Source: Comamonadaceae bacterium (GTDB taxonomy: Bacteria > Pseudomonadota > Gammaproteobacteria > Burkholderiales > Burkholderiaceae_C). From it: a stretch of DNA of 9,036 nucleotides. The translations under genes and the position numbers were made by a program. Positions 1 through 6,910 of the stretch are shown here, piece by piece. The DNA lies in NCBI GenBank assembly GCA_947372005.1, contig CANBRV010000077.1, forward strand, positions 1-9,036. Direction: 5' to 3'. Position 1 is the stretch's first letter. The number at the start of each line of letters is the position of its first letter. Under the pieces are notes generated by a model that was not told the origin of the DNA, made no database searches, and saw only the letters and a list, made by a program, of their open reading frames with translations.

Positions 1-213
1 TTTGTGGGGCCTGCTGGCCTCTTGCAAGCGTACCGATTTATTGCAGACTCTAGAGACCAAGACCAAACGGCACGCCTTGACAACTTGGAAGACCCGTACC
101 GCTTGTTCCGTTGCCACACCATCATGAACTGCGTGGATGTGTGTCCAAAGGGATTGAATCCAACGCTGGCGATTGGCAAGATCAAAGAGCTCATGGTGGC
201 GAGGTCGGTTTAG
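1..213 (+). CDS. sdhB: Succinate dehydrogenase iron-sulfur subunit, C-terminal part
   Basis: This is the last 70 residues of the iron-sulfur subunit of succinate dehydrogenase (complex II), which passes electrons from the flavoprotein SdhA to membrane quinone. The reading frame is open from base 1, so the gene starts upstream of the window. The GTG at base 4 is an internal valine (FVGPAGLLQAYRF is the usual interior sequence), not a start. The visible part is the C-terminal ferredoxin domain: CHTIMNC at fragment residues 38-44 supplies two [3Fe-4S] cysteines, and C48 in VDVCPKGLNP is a [4Fe-4S] ligand. H39 aligns with the histidine near the quinone site in E. coli SdhB. The stop TAG shares its G with the GTG start of sdhE, which suggests translational coupling. 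Identification is firm from the motif and context. Confidence 0.97.
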   Translation, partial: FVGPAGLLQAYRFIADSRDQDQTARLDNLEDPYRLFRCHTIMNCVDVCPKGLNPTLAIGKIKELMVARSV

Positions 214-215
214 TG
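201..215 (+). promoter_or_regulatory. Ribosome binding site and GTG start of sdhE
   Basis: GAGGT at 201-205 lies 7 bases before the GTG at 213-215. This supports a GTG start overlapping the last base of the sdhB stop codon. The frame is open further upstream, to 111, but that extension lies wholly within sdhB and would add residues not seen in the SdhE family. There is no ATG between the sdhB stop and the conserved RGxxE motif other than the methionine inside that motif. Confidence 0.6.
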
Positions 216-509
216 CTGCTAGACGAACGGGCACTCTCCAAACTCAAATGGCGTTCGCGCCGTGGGATGCTAGAGAACGATTTGTTTGTCGAACGGTTTT
301 TTGCCAGGTACGAGTCTTGCTTAACCAAGGACGACGAAGCGGGCATGTACGCCTTGATGGATTTGTCGGACAACGATTTGATGGATGTGCTGTTGTCTAG
401 AAAGCGATTAGATGAGGTTGAGATTCGTGATTTGCAATCCAGTAATGGATTAGTCACGAAAGCGCAGGTTGAAAATGTATTAACGATGTTGATGAATAAA
501 GATATTTAA
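213..509 (+). CDS. sdhE: FAD assembly factor SdhE (YgfY/DUF339 family)
   Basis: A small helical protein of 98 residues that promotes covalent attachment of FAD to the SdhA flavoprotein, so it acts in the cytoplasm during complex II maturation. The family signature RGxxE is present as R17-G18-M-L-E21 within WRSRRGMLEND, followed by the FFARY and LMDLSDNDLMDVLL stretches that match the usual five-helix layout. E. coli SdhE is 88 residues, so the length fits, with a slightly longer C-terminal tail. The start is GTG, fused to the sdhB stop codon. It sits between sdhB and gltA, a common order in betaproteobacteria. The match rests on motif, size and neighbours together; no alternative is likely. 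Confidence 0.93.
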   Translation: MLLDERALSKLKWRSRRGMLENDLFVERFFARYESCLTKDDEAGMYALMDLSDNDLMDVLLSRKRLDEVEIRDLQSSNGLVTKAQVENVLTMLMNKDI

Positions 510-523
510 GGAAAATAAAAATG
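508..523 (+). promoter_or_regulatory. Ribosome binding site of gltA
   Basis: AAGGAAA at 508-514 overlaps the sdhE stop codon and stands 6 bases before the gltA ATG at 521. The gap between sdhE and gltA is only 11 bases, so no separate leader exists here. This site fixes the gltA start, which also matches the family N-terminus (MKLSDNKAT). Confidence 0.65.
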
Positions 524-1831
524 AAACTATCCGATAACAAAGCCACGATTTCTTTTTCCAACGGTACACCTAGCTTCGAAGTGCCTGTTTATGCAGGCAA
601 TATTGGCCCTGATGTTTTAGATATTCGCAAACTGTATGGTCAAACAGGCATGTTTACCTATGACCCCGGCTTTCTGTCAACAGCCGCTTGCCAGTCTGCC
701 ATTACCTATATTGATGGCGATAAGGGTGAGCTCTTGTACCGTGGCTATCCAATTGAGCAGTTAGCAACTAGCGTTGACTATTTGGATACTTGCTACTTAT
801 TGCTGCGTTCAGAGCTGCCTACCGATACTCAGCGCAAAGATTTCCATCGACTTGTCACTATGCACACCATGGTGAATGAACAGATGCAGTTCTTCCTGCG
901 TGGCTTCCGCCGCGATGCCCATCCAATGGCTATTTTGACGGGCTTAGTTGGGGCAATGTCGGCTTTCTATCACGACAGCACTGACATTAATAATGCAGAG
1001 CACCGCGAAATTGCAGCGATCCGATTGATTGCCAAAATGCCAACTCTTGTTGCGATGGCATACAAATACAGCATTGGACAGCCGTTTGTTTATCCAAAAA
1101 ATGATTTGTCATACGCTGGTAATTTCTTGCACATGATGTTTGCAACACCGTGCGAAGAATACAAAGTTAATCCTGTGATTGAAAAAGCCATGGATCGCAT
1201 TTTCACGCTCCACGCAGACCATGAGCAAAATGCATCGACATCGACGGTTCGCTTGTGCGGCTCCTCAGGCACCAATCCGTTTGCAGCCATCGCGGCTGGC
1301 GTGGCCTGCCTGTGGGGTCCTGCGCACGGTGGCGCGAATGAAGCTTGCTTACAAATGCTAGAAGACATTCAAGCCAAAGGCGGACTCTCGTATGTTGCAG
1401 AGTTCATGGAAAAAGTGAAAGACAAAAACTCGGGTGTGAAGTTGATGGGCTTTGGTCACCGCGTGTACAAAAACTTCGACCCACGTGCAAAACTGATGCA
1501 AGAGACTTGCAAAGAAGTATTTGCCGCGCTTGGCGTAGAACACGACCCCATTTTGCAATTAGCACAGGCGCTAGAGAAGATTGCTTTGGAAGACGATTAT
1601 TTTGTGTCACGAAAGTTGTATCCAAACGTAGATTACTACTCGGGCATCGTGCAGCGCGCAATTGGCATCCCCGTATCGCTGTTCACGGGCATCTTTGCAC
1701 TGGCACGCTCGGTGGGCTGGATTGCACAGTTGAACGAAATGATTGGCGACCCCGAATACAAGATAGGTCGTCCACGTCAGCTCTTTACAGGGTCGGTACG
1801 CCGGAACGTGCCAGGGTCGTCGAAGACTTAA
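521..1831 (+). CDS. gltA: Citrate synthase (type II, hexameric Gram-negative form)
   Basis: Condenses acetyl-CoA and oxaloacetate to citrate, the entry step of the TCA cycle. At 436 residues it is slightly longer than the E. coli enzyme (427). All catalytic residues are visible: H231 in HADHEQN, H269 in GPAHGGANEA, H313 in GFGHRVYK and D371 in NVDYYSG. The N-terminal beta-rich region (residues 1 to about 70, with FTYDPGFLSTA and ITYIDGDKGELLYRGYP) is the extension typical of the NADH-regulated hexameric type. C211 in ATPCEEY aligns with the NADH-linked Cys206 of E. coli, counting from the catalytic histidine; regulation by NADH is therefore inferred. It follows sdhE directly, so it is probably expressed with the sdh genes. 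The C-terminal tail (RRNVPGSSKT) is variable in the family. Confidence 0.98.
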   Translation: MKLSDNKATISFSNGTPSFEVPVYAGNIGPDVLDIRKLYGQTGMFTYDPGFLSTAACQSAITYIDGDKGELLYRGYPIEQLATSVDYLDTCYLLLRSELPTDTQRKDFHRLVTMHTMVNEQMQFFLRGFRRDAHPMAILTGLVGAMSAFYHDSTDINNAEHREIAAIRLIAKMPTLVAMAYKYSIGQPFVYPKNDLSYAGNFLHMMFATPCEEYKVNPVIEKAMDRIFTLHADHEQNASTSTVRLCGSSGTNPFAAIAAGVACLWGPAHGGANEACLQMLEDIQAKGGLSYVAEFMEKVKDKNSGVKLMGFGHRVYKNFDPRAKLMQETCKEVFAALGVEHDPILQLAQALEKIALEDDYFVSRKLYPNVDYYSGIVQRAIGIPVSLFTGIFALARSVGWIAQLNEMIGDPEYKIGRPRQLFTGSVRRNVPGSSKT

Positions 1832-1852
1832 GTCTCGGTTTGCTATGTGCAA

Positions 1853-2455
1853 ATGCTGGATCTAAACAATCACTTCCTTATAGCCATGCCTAGCATGGAC
1901 GATGCGGATTTTGAAAAAACGGTGGTGTTTGTTTTTGATCATGGCACGAATGGGGCGGCAGGGTTGGTAATTAACCGTCCGAGTGAGTCCTCTATTCAAC
2001 AAATGTTTTATCGAATGGATTTGGATCTGAGGCGGCAAGATTTGCTTTCAACGCCAGTATTCAATGGTGGCCCTATGTTCACTGATCGCGGTTTTGTACT
2101 CCACGAAGCGCAAGATACGTTGGAGCACGGATCCGAGGGCTTTGTGCCCAGCAAAGCATCTTTTTGGATGTCAACGCTGGAAGTTCCTGGTGGTCTAGAG
2201 ATGACGACTTCACGCGATGTGCTGGAGGCTTTATCTAGTGGCGCAGGACCGCAAAAAATGTTTCTGGCCCTTGGCTATGCTGCATGGCAAGCAGGGCAGC
2301 TAGAGCGTGAAATTGCCCAAAACGATTGGTTGACTGTTCCTGCTGATCACAGTATTATTTTTGACCTTCCTGTGACCAAGCGTTATAGCGCAGCACTCTC
2401 GCTCTTGGGGCTAGACGAGATCACGCTAGCGCCGAGCGGGGGAATGATGCAATGA
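1853..2455 (+). CDS. yqgE: YqgE/AlgH family protein (DUF179)
   Basis: A conserved protein of about 200 residues with no settled biochemical function; the homologue AlgH of Pseudomonas was linked to alginate gene expression. Family landmarks are clear: HFLIAMPSM near the N-terminus, GLVINRP at about 37-43, NGGPMFTDRGFVLH at 71-84, TTSRDVLEAL at 118-127, LALGYAAWQAGQLE at 138-151 and the NDWLTVPAD stretch at about 157-165. The ATG at 1853 gives the N-terminus closest to relatives. A GTG at 1847, two codons earlier, is a possible alternative, and neither has a convincing Shine-Dalgarno sequence. The stop codon overlaps the ruvX start in ATGA. Linkage of yqgE and ruvX is widespread in proteobacteria and supports the assignment. 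Confidence 0.94.
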   Translation: MLDLNNHFLIAMPSMDDADFEKTVVFVFDHGTNGAAGLVINRPSESSIQQMFYRMDLDLRRQDLLSTPVFNGGPMFTDRGFVLHEAQDTLEHGSEGFVPSKASFWMSTLEVPGGLEMTTSRDVLEALSSGAGPQKMFLALGYAAWQAGQLEREIAQNDWLTVPADHSIIFDLPVTKRYSAALSLLGLDEITLAPSGGMMQ

Positions 2456-2865
2456 CGACAAGCTCAGCTATTCAACAATTTTTAGCGTTTGATTGGGGCA
2501 AGCTACGCGTGGGTGTCGCTAGCGGTAATACATTGACAAAAAGCGCGCAGGGCGTTGCAACGTTGACCGAGCAAGGCACGGCGCGGGATCAGGCAATTTT
2601 GAAGCTAGTGAAAGAATGGCGACCTCATGCATTGGTTGTAGGTGTGCCATATCACCCCGACGGGGCACCGCACAAAAATACTAAGCTTGCGAAACAGTTC
2701 GCGCAAAATTTGCGAGGTTTAACGGGCGCTTTCGTGCATGAAGTGGATGAGCGCTACAGCACGACCGAAGCAAAAGCCGATAATCCAAGGGCAAGAGAAT
2801 CCAAGCTGGATGCGTTTTCCGCTTGCATCATCCTAGAACAATACATGAGGAGTTTGCCTGAATGA
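2452..2865 (+). CDS. ruvX: RuvX/YqgF family RNase H-fold nuclease (putative pre-16S rRNA nuclease)
   Basis: A 137-residue member of the YqgF family, related in fold to RuvC and assigned to maturation of the 16S rRNA 5' end. The acidic catalytic set is visible: D14 in LAFDWGKLRVGVA, D99/E100 in VDERYSTTEA and D120 in KLDAFSA. VVGVPYHPDG at 62-71 is the usual glycine-rich strand and loop. A strong GGGGGA at 2438-2443, 8 bases before the ATG, serves as ribosome binding site, and the start overlaps the yqgE stop by four bases. Between the TTEA and LDAFSA motifs the connecting segment seems about ten residues shorter than in the relatives I recall. The catalytic acids remain, so activity is expected. 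Confidence 0.93.
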   Translation: MTTSSAIQQFLAFDWGKLRVGVASGNTLTKSAQGVATLTEQGTARDQAILKLVKEWRPHALVVGVPYHPDGAPHKNTKLAKQFAQNLRGLTGAFVHEVDERYSTTEAKADNPRARESKLDAFSACIILEQYMRSLPE

Positions 2866-3356
2866 ATGCCGAGCAGCTTTATGCAGATTTGCGAGATGGA
2901 TTAGAGCCTTGGCGCAGCAGTACGACCCAGTGGGTTGGCATTGCCTCAGGCGGCGCTTGGATGGCGGAGCGCTTGCAGCAAGATTGGGGCTTAGACAAAA
3001 TTGGAGTTATTTCCAGCTCTATGCACCGTGACGACTATTTACGCCGCGGAAACAAAACCACCAAACCAGGCGCGAGTCGACCAGAATCGACGGATTTACC
3101 TTTTGATGTGACTGGCTCTCATATCGTGCTATTAGATGACGTTCTTTATACGGGGCGCACGATACGAGCGGTGCTGAACGAGTTGTTTGATTACGGCAGG
3201 CCAGCTAGTGTGCGCCTAGCTGTTTTAGTTGATCGTGGTGGGCGTGAGCTACCGCTACAAGCAGACTTTGCTGCGCAAAAAATACAAATGAGTCCAAGTG
3301 AATCATTGCGATTGATTCGTATGGATGACGGCACCTTTTCATTTGAGACAAAATAA
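2862..3356 (+). CDS. pyrR: PyrR: pyrimidine regulatory protein / uracil phosphoribosyltransferase family
   Basis: A type I phosphoribosyltransferase-fold protein of 164 residues. In Bacillus, PyrR binds pyr mRNA to promote attenuation when UMP is high and also has uracil phosphoribosyltransferase activity. The PRPP loop is intact: IVLLDDVLYTGRTI at 88-101, preceded by SSMHRDDYLRRG at 52-63 and followed by VLVDRGGRELP at 121-131. Residues 64-80 form a lysine- and proline-containing loop a few residues longer than in typical homologues. The start overlaps the ruvX stop (ATGA), with TGAGGAG at 2846-2852 as a good ribosome binding site. It lies 9 bases before pyrB. No attenuator-like leader is visible next to it, so an RNA-binding role here is inference only; enzymatic salvage of uracil is an alternative. 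Confidence 0.93.
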   Translation: MNAEQLYADLRDGLEPWRSSTTQWVGIASGGAWMAERLQQDWGLDKIGVISSSMHRDDYLRRGNKTTKPGASRPESTDLPFDVTGSHIVLLDDVLYTGRTIRAVLNELFDYGRPASVRLAVLVDRGGRELPLQADFAAQKIQMSPSESLRLIRMDDGTFSFETK

Positions 3357-3365
3357 ACTTATAAG

Positions 3366-4328
3366 ATGAAAAATCCTCAACTCAACAAAAACGGCGAGCT
3401 GATTCATTTGCTCTCGACCGAAGGGCTACCGAAAGACATCCTGACGCACATTTTGGATACAGCGGCTAACTTTGCCAGCATCAATGACCGCGAAGTGAAG
3501 AAGTTGCCTTTGCTGCGCGGCAAAACGGTTTTCAATCTTTTCTTTGAGAACTCAACGAGGACGCGCACCACTTTTGAGATTGCGGCGACGCGCCTTTCCG
3601 CCGATGTGATGAATTTGGATATTGCGCGTTCGTCTGCGTCCAAAGGCGAATCGTTACTCGACACCATTGCCAATCTAGCCGCCATGGCTGCTGACATCTT
3701 CGTAGTACGCCATAGCGAATCAGGCGCGCCGTACTTAATTGCTCAGCATTTGCCGCCGCATATCCATGTTGTGAATGCTGGCGATGGGCGTCACGCTCAC
3801 CCAACGCAGGGTTTGCTGGATATGCTCACTATTCGGCACTACAAAAAAGATTTTTCTAATCTCACGGTTGCCATTGTGGGTGACGTGCTGCATTCACGCG
3901 TTGCGCGAAGCGATATCCATGCGCTGACGACACTGGGCTGTGCCGAAGTCCGCGTGGTGGGGCCTAAGACGTTGGTGCCATCCGATATGGCAGCACTGGG
4001 TGTACGCGTCTGCCATAGCTTGCAAGAGGGCATTACGGGTGCTGATGTCGTCATCATGCTGCGCCTGCAAAATGAACGCATGAGTGGCGCACTCTTGCCA
4101 AGCTCGCACGAATTCTTTAAAAGTTATGGCCTCACGCAAGAAAAGCTGCAATGGGCAAAATCCGATGCGATCGTCATGCATCCAGGCCCGATTAATCGGG
4201 GCGTCGAGATTGACTCTGCGGTGGTGGACGGCGTACAAAGCGTCATCCTGCCTCAAGTGAGTTTTGGCATCGCGGTGCGAATGGCGGTGATGAGCATCGT
4301 TGCCGCCAATGAGGGAGATGCAGCATGA
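3366..4328 (+). CDS. pyrB: Aspartate carbamoyltransferase, catalytic subunit
   Basis: Joins carbamoyl phosphate to aspartate, the committed step of pyrimidine synthesis, in the cytoplasm. The 320-residue protein has a complete active site: the carbamoyl phosphate loop STRTR at 63-67, K93 in SASKGESLLDT, HPTQ at 145-148, R177 in HSRVARSD, and the HPGPINRG loop at 272-279. The ATG at 3366 gives the expected start (NPQLNKNGELIHLL). The preceding sequence has only a weak ribosome binding site, so coupling to pyrR is likely. No pyrI regulatory subunit is present; instead the next gene, overlapping by four bases, encodes a dihydroorotase-like protein. That arrangement matches the Pseudomonas-type PyrB-PyrC' complex. 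Confidence 0.98.
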   Translation: MKNPQLNKNGELIHLLSTEGLPKDILTHILDTAANFASINDREVKKLPLLRGKTVFNLFFENSTRTRTTFEIAATRLSADVMNLDIARSSASKGESLLDTIANLAAMAADIFVVRHSESGAPYLIAQHLPPHIHVVNAGDGRHAHPTQGLLDMLTIRHYKKDFSNLTVAIVGDVLHSRVARSDIHALTTLGCAEVRVVGPKTLVPSDMAALGVRVCHSLQEGITGADVVIMLRLQNERMSGALLPSSHEFFKSYGLTQEKLQWAKSDAIVMHPGPINRGVEIDSAVVDGVQSVILPQVSFGIAVRMAVMSIVAANEGDAA

Positions 4329-5605
4329 AGATTTTGATTCAAGGTGGACGCATCATCGATCCAAACAGCGGACTTGACCAGCCAGGTGATGTTGTTGTGT
4401 CAAATGGACGCATTGCTTCGCTAGGACGAGTAGCGCAAGGCTTCCAGCCCGATAAAGTGATTGATGCCAGCGGCTGCTGGGTGATTCCAGGCCTGGTTGA
4501 TTTGAATGCCCGCTTGGGCGAGCCTGGCGGTGAGCATGCGCACATGCTCCAGTCTGAGCTTGCAGCCGCAGGTGCAGGCGGCGTGACGTCAGTGGTCTGT
4601 CCACCCGATACATCGCCCGTGCTAGACGAGCCTGGACTTGTGGAGATGCTGAAGTTTCGCGCCCAAAAACGCCATGCGGCGCGGGTCTTTCCGCTAGGCG
4701 CACTCACACGTGGTTTGCAAGGTGAATCGTTGACAGCCATGGTCGAGCTTTCTGATGCAGGCTGTGTCGGTTTTGGTCAAGCCGACGTGCCTGTGGTGAA
4801 TACACAAACCTTGCAGCGTGCCATGCAATACGCCTCGACATACGGCTACACCACGTGGCTCAGGCCGCAAGATACATGGCTTGGCAAGGGTGTTGCCGCT
4901 AGCGGCGCTTATGCTACAAGGCTTGGGCTTGCAGGTATTCCTGTGATGGCGGAAACAATCGCGCTGCAAACTATTTTTGACCTAGTCCGCGCTACCTCTG
5001 CACGTGTCCATTTGCAGCGCATCAGCAGCGCGGCGGGCGTGGCGCTCTTGAAGGCAGCCAAGGCTGAGGGATTGCCAGTCACCGCAGACGTGAGCATGAA
5101 CTCGCTTTTCTTGGTCGATAACGATATTGGTTTTTTTGATAGCCGTATGCGCCTCTCACCGCCCTTGCGCGGTGCGCGTGATCGTTCAGCTTTGCGTGCA
5201 GGGTTGCTGGATGGCACGATTGATGCCATCGTGTCTGACCACACGCCCGTGAGCGAAGATGGCAAGTTACTGCCTTTTGCCGAAGCTGAGGTGGGGGCGA
5301 CAGGATTGGAGTTGCTCCTCAATCTCCTGCTTCGTTTAGCTGAGGACATGAAGCTCAGCACAGCTGATGCACTCAAATTTGTCACGATGAGACCGGCCAA
5401 GGTGCTAGATAAAAATAGCATTGGTCATCTAAGTGTGCACGGACAAGCTGACGTGGTTGTCTTTGACCCACGAATAAACTGGACAGTGAACTCAGGGCAG
5501 TTACTTAGCCAAGGCAAGCACACGCCGTTCTCTGGATTTGAGATGCAGGGCAAAGTAAAAGCCACCGTAGTCAACGGGCACCTTGCATACGAGCAAGGCG
5601 CGTAA
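4325..5605 (+). CDS. pyrC': Dihydroorotase-like protein, probably inactive (PyrC')
   Basis: A full-length amidohydrolase-superfamily protein (426 residues) related to type I dihydroorotases, but with the metal site degraded. The usual HxH after IPGLVDL is N61-A62-R63. The later histidine ligand regions read WLRPQD at 178-183 and VHLQRIS at 228-234, without the expected metal-binding histidines. I see no lysine in the region where the carbamylated lysine normally sits (CVGFGQAD). Only the final aspartate, D305 in VSDHTPVSED, is kept. In Pseudomonas, such a PyrC' is required for assembly of active ATCase with PyrB, and a separate real dihydroorotase is encoded elsewhere. Here it overlaps pyrB by ATGA and has a strong ribosome binding site (GAGGGAGA, 4311-4318), which fits co-production as a partner subunit. 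Many databases simply name it dihydroorotase. Confidence 0.93.
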   Translation: MKILIQGGRIIDPNSGLDQPGDVVVSNGRIASLGRVAQGFQPDKVIDASGCWVIPGLVDLNARLGEPGGEHAHMLQSELAAAGAGGVTSVVCPPDTSPVLDEPGLVEMLKFRAQKRHAARVFPLGALTRGLQGESLTAMVELSDAGCVGFGQADVPVVNTQTLQRAMQYASTYGYTTWLRPQDTWLGKGVAASGAYATRLGLAGIPVMAETIALQTIFDLVRATSARVHLQRISSAAGVALLKAAKAEGLPVTADVSMNSLFLVDNDIGFFDSRMRLSPPLRGARDRSALRAGLLDGTIDAIVSDHTPVSEDGKLLPFAEAEVGATGLELLLNLLLRLAEDMKLSTADALKFVTMRPAKVLDKNSIGHLSVHGQADVVVFDPRINWTVNSGQLLSQGKHTPFSGFEMQGKVKATVVNGHLAYEQGA

Positions 5606-5615
5606 GCAGAGCAGA

Positions 5616-6335
5616 ATGAGAGCAGCGTATCGATTAGCGTGCGCAGTGCTGCACTTGCTGCGTGGCTATTGGATTATCAAAACGCAGTTTGCAAAAATAT
5701 CGCAAAAGAAGCGAGCCGATCATGTTCAGCAATGGTCGGCGCAGTTGTTATCTATCCTAGGTGTGCAATTACGCGTGATTGGGAAGCCAATAGCAAGCGG
5801 AATGATCGTCGCCAATCACATCTCTTGGCTGGATAACGTAGCGATCCATGCAGCGCATTTTTGCCGCTTCATTGCCAAGTCCGATATTAAAAATTGGCCT
5901 TTGATTGGTTATCTAACGGATCAAACGGGCATGATCTTCATTGAACGGACTAGTCGCCGGGATGCGCATCGAGTAGTGGAGGCTATTGCGGCACGATTGC
6001 AAGTGGGTGACTGCGTGGCCGTGTTCCCCGAAGGCACCACTGGGGAGGGGCGCGAGTTACTGCCTTTTCACGCCAACATGATTCAAAGTGCAATTGATGC
6101 CAATAGCAAAGTGCAGACTGTGGCGATTCGGTACATCGACTCGGCATGCGGTGAGCAAAGCTTTGCGCCGTGTTTCGTTGGCGACGATACGCTATTTCAA
6201 TCTGTTTGGCGTACCTTGAATGCCAAGAGCATCACTGTGACATTGCAGTTTGGAGCCGCGCAAACCACCGAGTCACGGGATAGACGGACGTGGACGAATG
6301 ACCTGCGTACCAGCATTCATACAATGCTCTCATGA
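5616..6335 (+). CDS. plsC: PlsC-family 1-acyl-glycerol-3-phosphate acyltransferase
   Basis: A membrane-associated acyltransferase of 239 residues that probably transfers an acyl chain to lysophosphatidic acid to give phosphatidic acid in phospholipid synthesis. The motifs are in order: the catalytic HxxxxD box in ANHISWLDN (H68, D73), the substrate region GMIFIERTSRR at 105-115, and FPEGTT at 137-142. A hydrophobic N-terminal stretch, about residues 5-22, may anchor it to the inner membrane. The ATG at 5616 follows the pyrC' stop by 10 bases; an in-frame TTG at 5583 inside pyrC' would add 11 residues and is less likely. Substrate specificity cannot be read from the sequence; a lyso-ornithine lipid acyltransferase (OlsA) is the main alternative in this family. 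Confidence 0.88.
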   Translation: MRAAYRLACAVLHLLRGYWIIKTQFAKISQKKRADHVQQWSAQLLSILGVQLRVIGKPIASGMIVANHISWLDNVAIHAAHFCRFIAKSDIKNWPLIGYLTDQTGMIFIERTSRRDAHRVVEAIAARLQVGDCVAVFPEGTTGEGRELLPFHANMIQSAIDANSKVQTVAIRYIDSACGEQSFAPCFVGDDTLFQSVWRTLNAKSITVTLQFGAAQTTESRDRRTWTNDLRTSIHTMLS

Positions 6336-6910
6336 CCGATATCGCAACCCCTTCCAATTTTAAATTTTGTCCCCAGTGCGGAACGGGCTTGTCTTGGATT
6401 AGCGCCGAAGAAGACTGTGGCGCCAAATCCCGCTGGCGCTGTACAGCTTGCAGCTTCGTGCACTGGAATAACCCAACGCCTGTGCTGGCTGCCATTGTTG
6501 AAATCAAAGAGACAGGACAAATTCTGCTCGCGCGTAACGCTGCTTGGAGTGGTAAATTTTTTGCGCTCATCACGGGCTTTATGGAAGCGGGCGAATCACC
6601 ACAAGAAGGTATATCGCGCGAGGTCAAAGAAGAAACCAATCTTGACGTGAGCGAGCTCAATCTCATTGGCGCGTATGACTTTAAGCGCATGAACCAAGTC
6701 ATCATTGCGTATCACGTGATCGCCAGCGGCGAGGTCATCCTGTCGCCAGAGCTTGTGGAATACAGGCTTTTTTCACCTGAAGACTTAAAATGTTGGCGTG
6801 CTGGAACGGGTTATGCACTGGCCGATTGGCTCACATCCAAAGGCATCACTCCCCAATTTGTCGAACTACCGCCCAGACCCGATGCAACCTATATAAAAGA
6901 CTCCGAATGA
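6332..6910 (+). CDS. Zinc-ribbon NUDIX hydrolase
   Basis: A 192-residue protein with two parts. At the N-terminus C13-P-Q-C16 and C37-T-A-C40 form a zinc ribbon like that of NADH pyrophosphatase NudC. From about residue 50 comes a NUDIX domain whose box starts at G82, with E88 and the catalytic R96-E97-V-K-E100-E101 in place; the usual glycine after EE is N103. NUDIX enzymes hydrolyse a nucleoside diphosphate linked to another group. The N-terminal half-domain of NudC is absent, and the SQPWPFP substrate motif downstream of its NUDIX box is not seen here (the region reads MNQVIIAYHV), so NADH or NAD-capped RNA as substrate is not supported. It overlaps plsC and the next gene by ATGA at both ends. 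The true substrate is unknown. Confidence 0.88.
   Translation: MTDIATPSNFKFCPQCGTGLSWISAEEDCGAKSRWRCTACSFVHWNNPTPVLAAIVEIKETGQILLARNAAWSGKFFALITGFMEAGESPQEGISREVKEETNLDVSELNLIGAYDFKRMNQVIIAYHVIASGEVILSPELVEYRLFSPEDLKCWRAGTGYALADWLTSKGITPQFVELPPRPDATYIKDSE

Noticed and set aside
469..497. A possible gltA promoter, TTGAAA followed after 17 bases by ATGAAT.
   Set aside because: The second hexamer is a poor match to TATAAT and the site lies in sdhE coding sequence; no better candidate was seen, so none is annotated.
1345..1893. A 182-codon plus-strand frame inside gltA and the yqgE start.
   Set aside because: It overlaps the catalytic half of citrate synthase in another frame, and its product has no family features.
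4895..4906. A 12-base palindrome, GCCGCTAGCGGC, in pyrC'.
   Set aside because: It is short, inside coding sequence, and a single copy; nothing suggests a binding site.
4909..5421. A 170-codon open frame on the minus strand, opposite pyrC'.
   Set aside because: It lies wholly inside a well-supported gene, its product is low-complexity (rich in serine, alanine and arginine) and resembles no family; it is a shadow of pyrC' codon bias.
5265..6068. A 14-base repeat, AGTTACTGCCTTTT, at 5265-5278 and 6055-6068.
   Set aside because: Both copies encode Leu-Leu-Pro-Phe in unrelated proteins with the same codons; there is no other similarity around them, so this is coincidence.
6232..6705. A 157-codon open frame on the minus strand across the plsC/NUDIX junction.
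   Set aside because: Both plus-strand genes have complete family motifs here, and the antisense product shows no recognisable domain.
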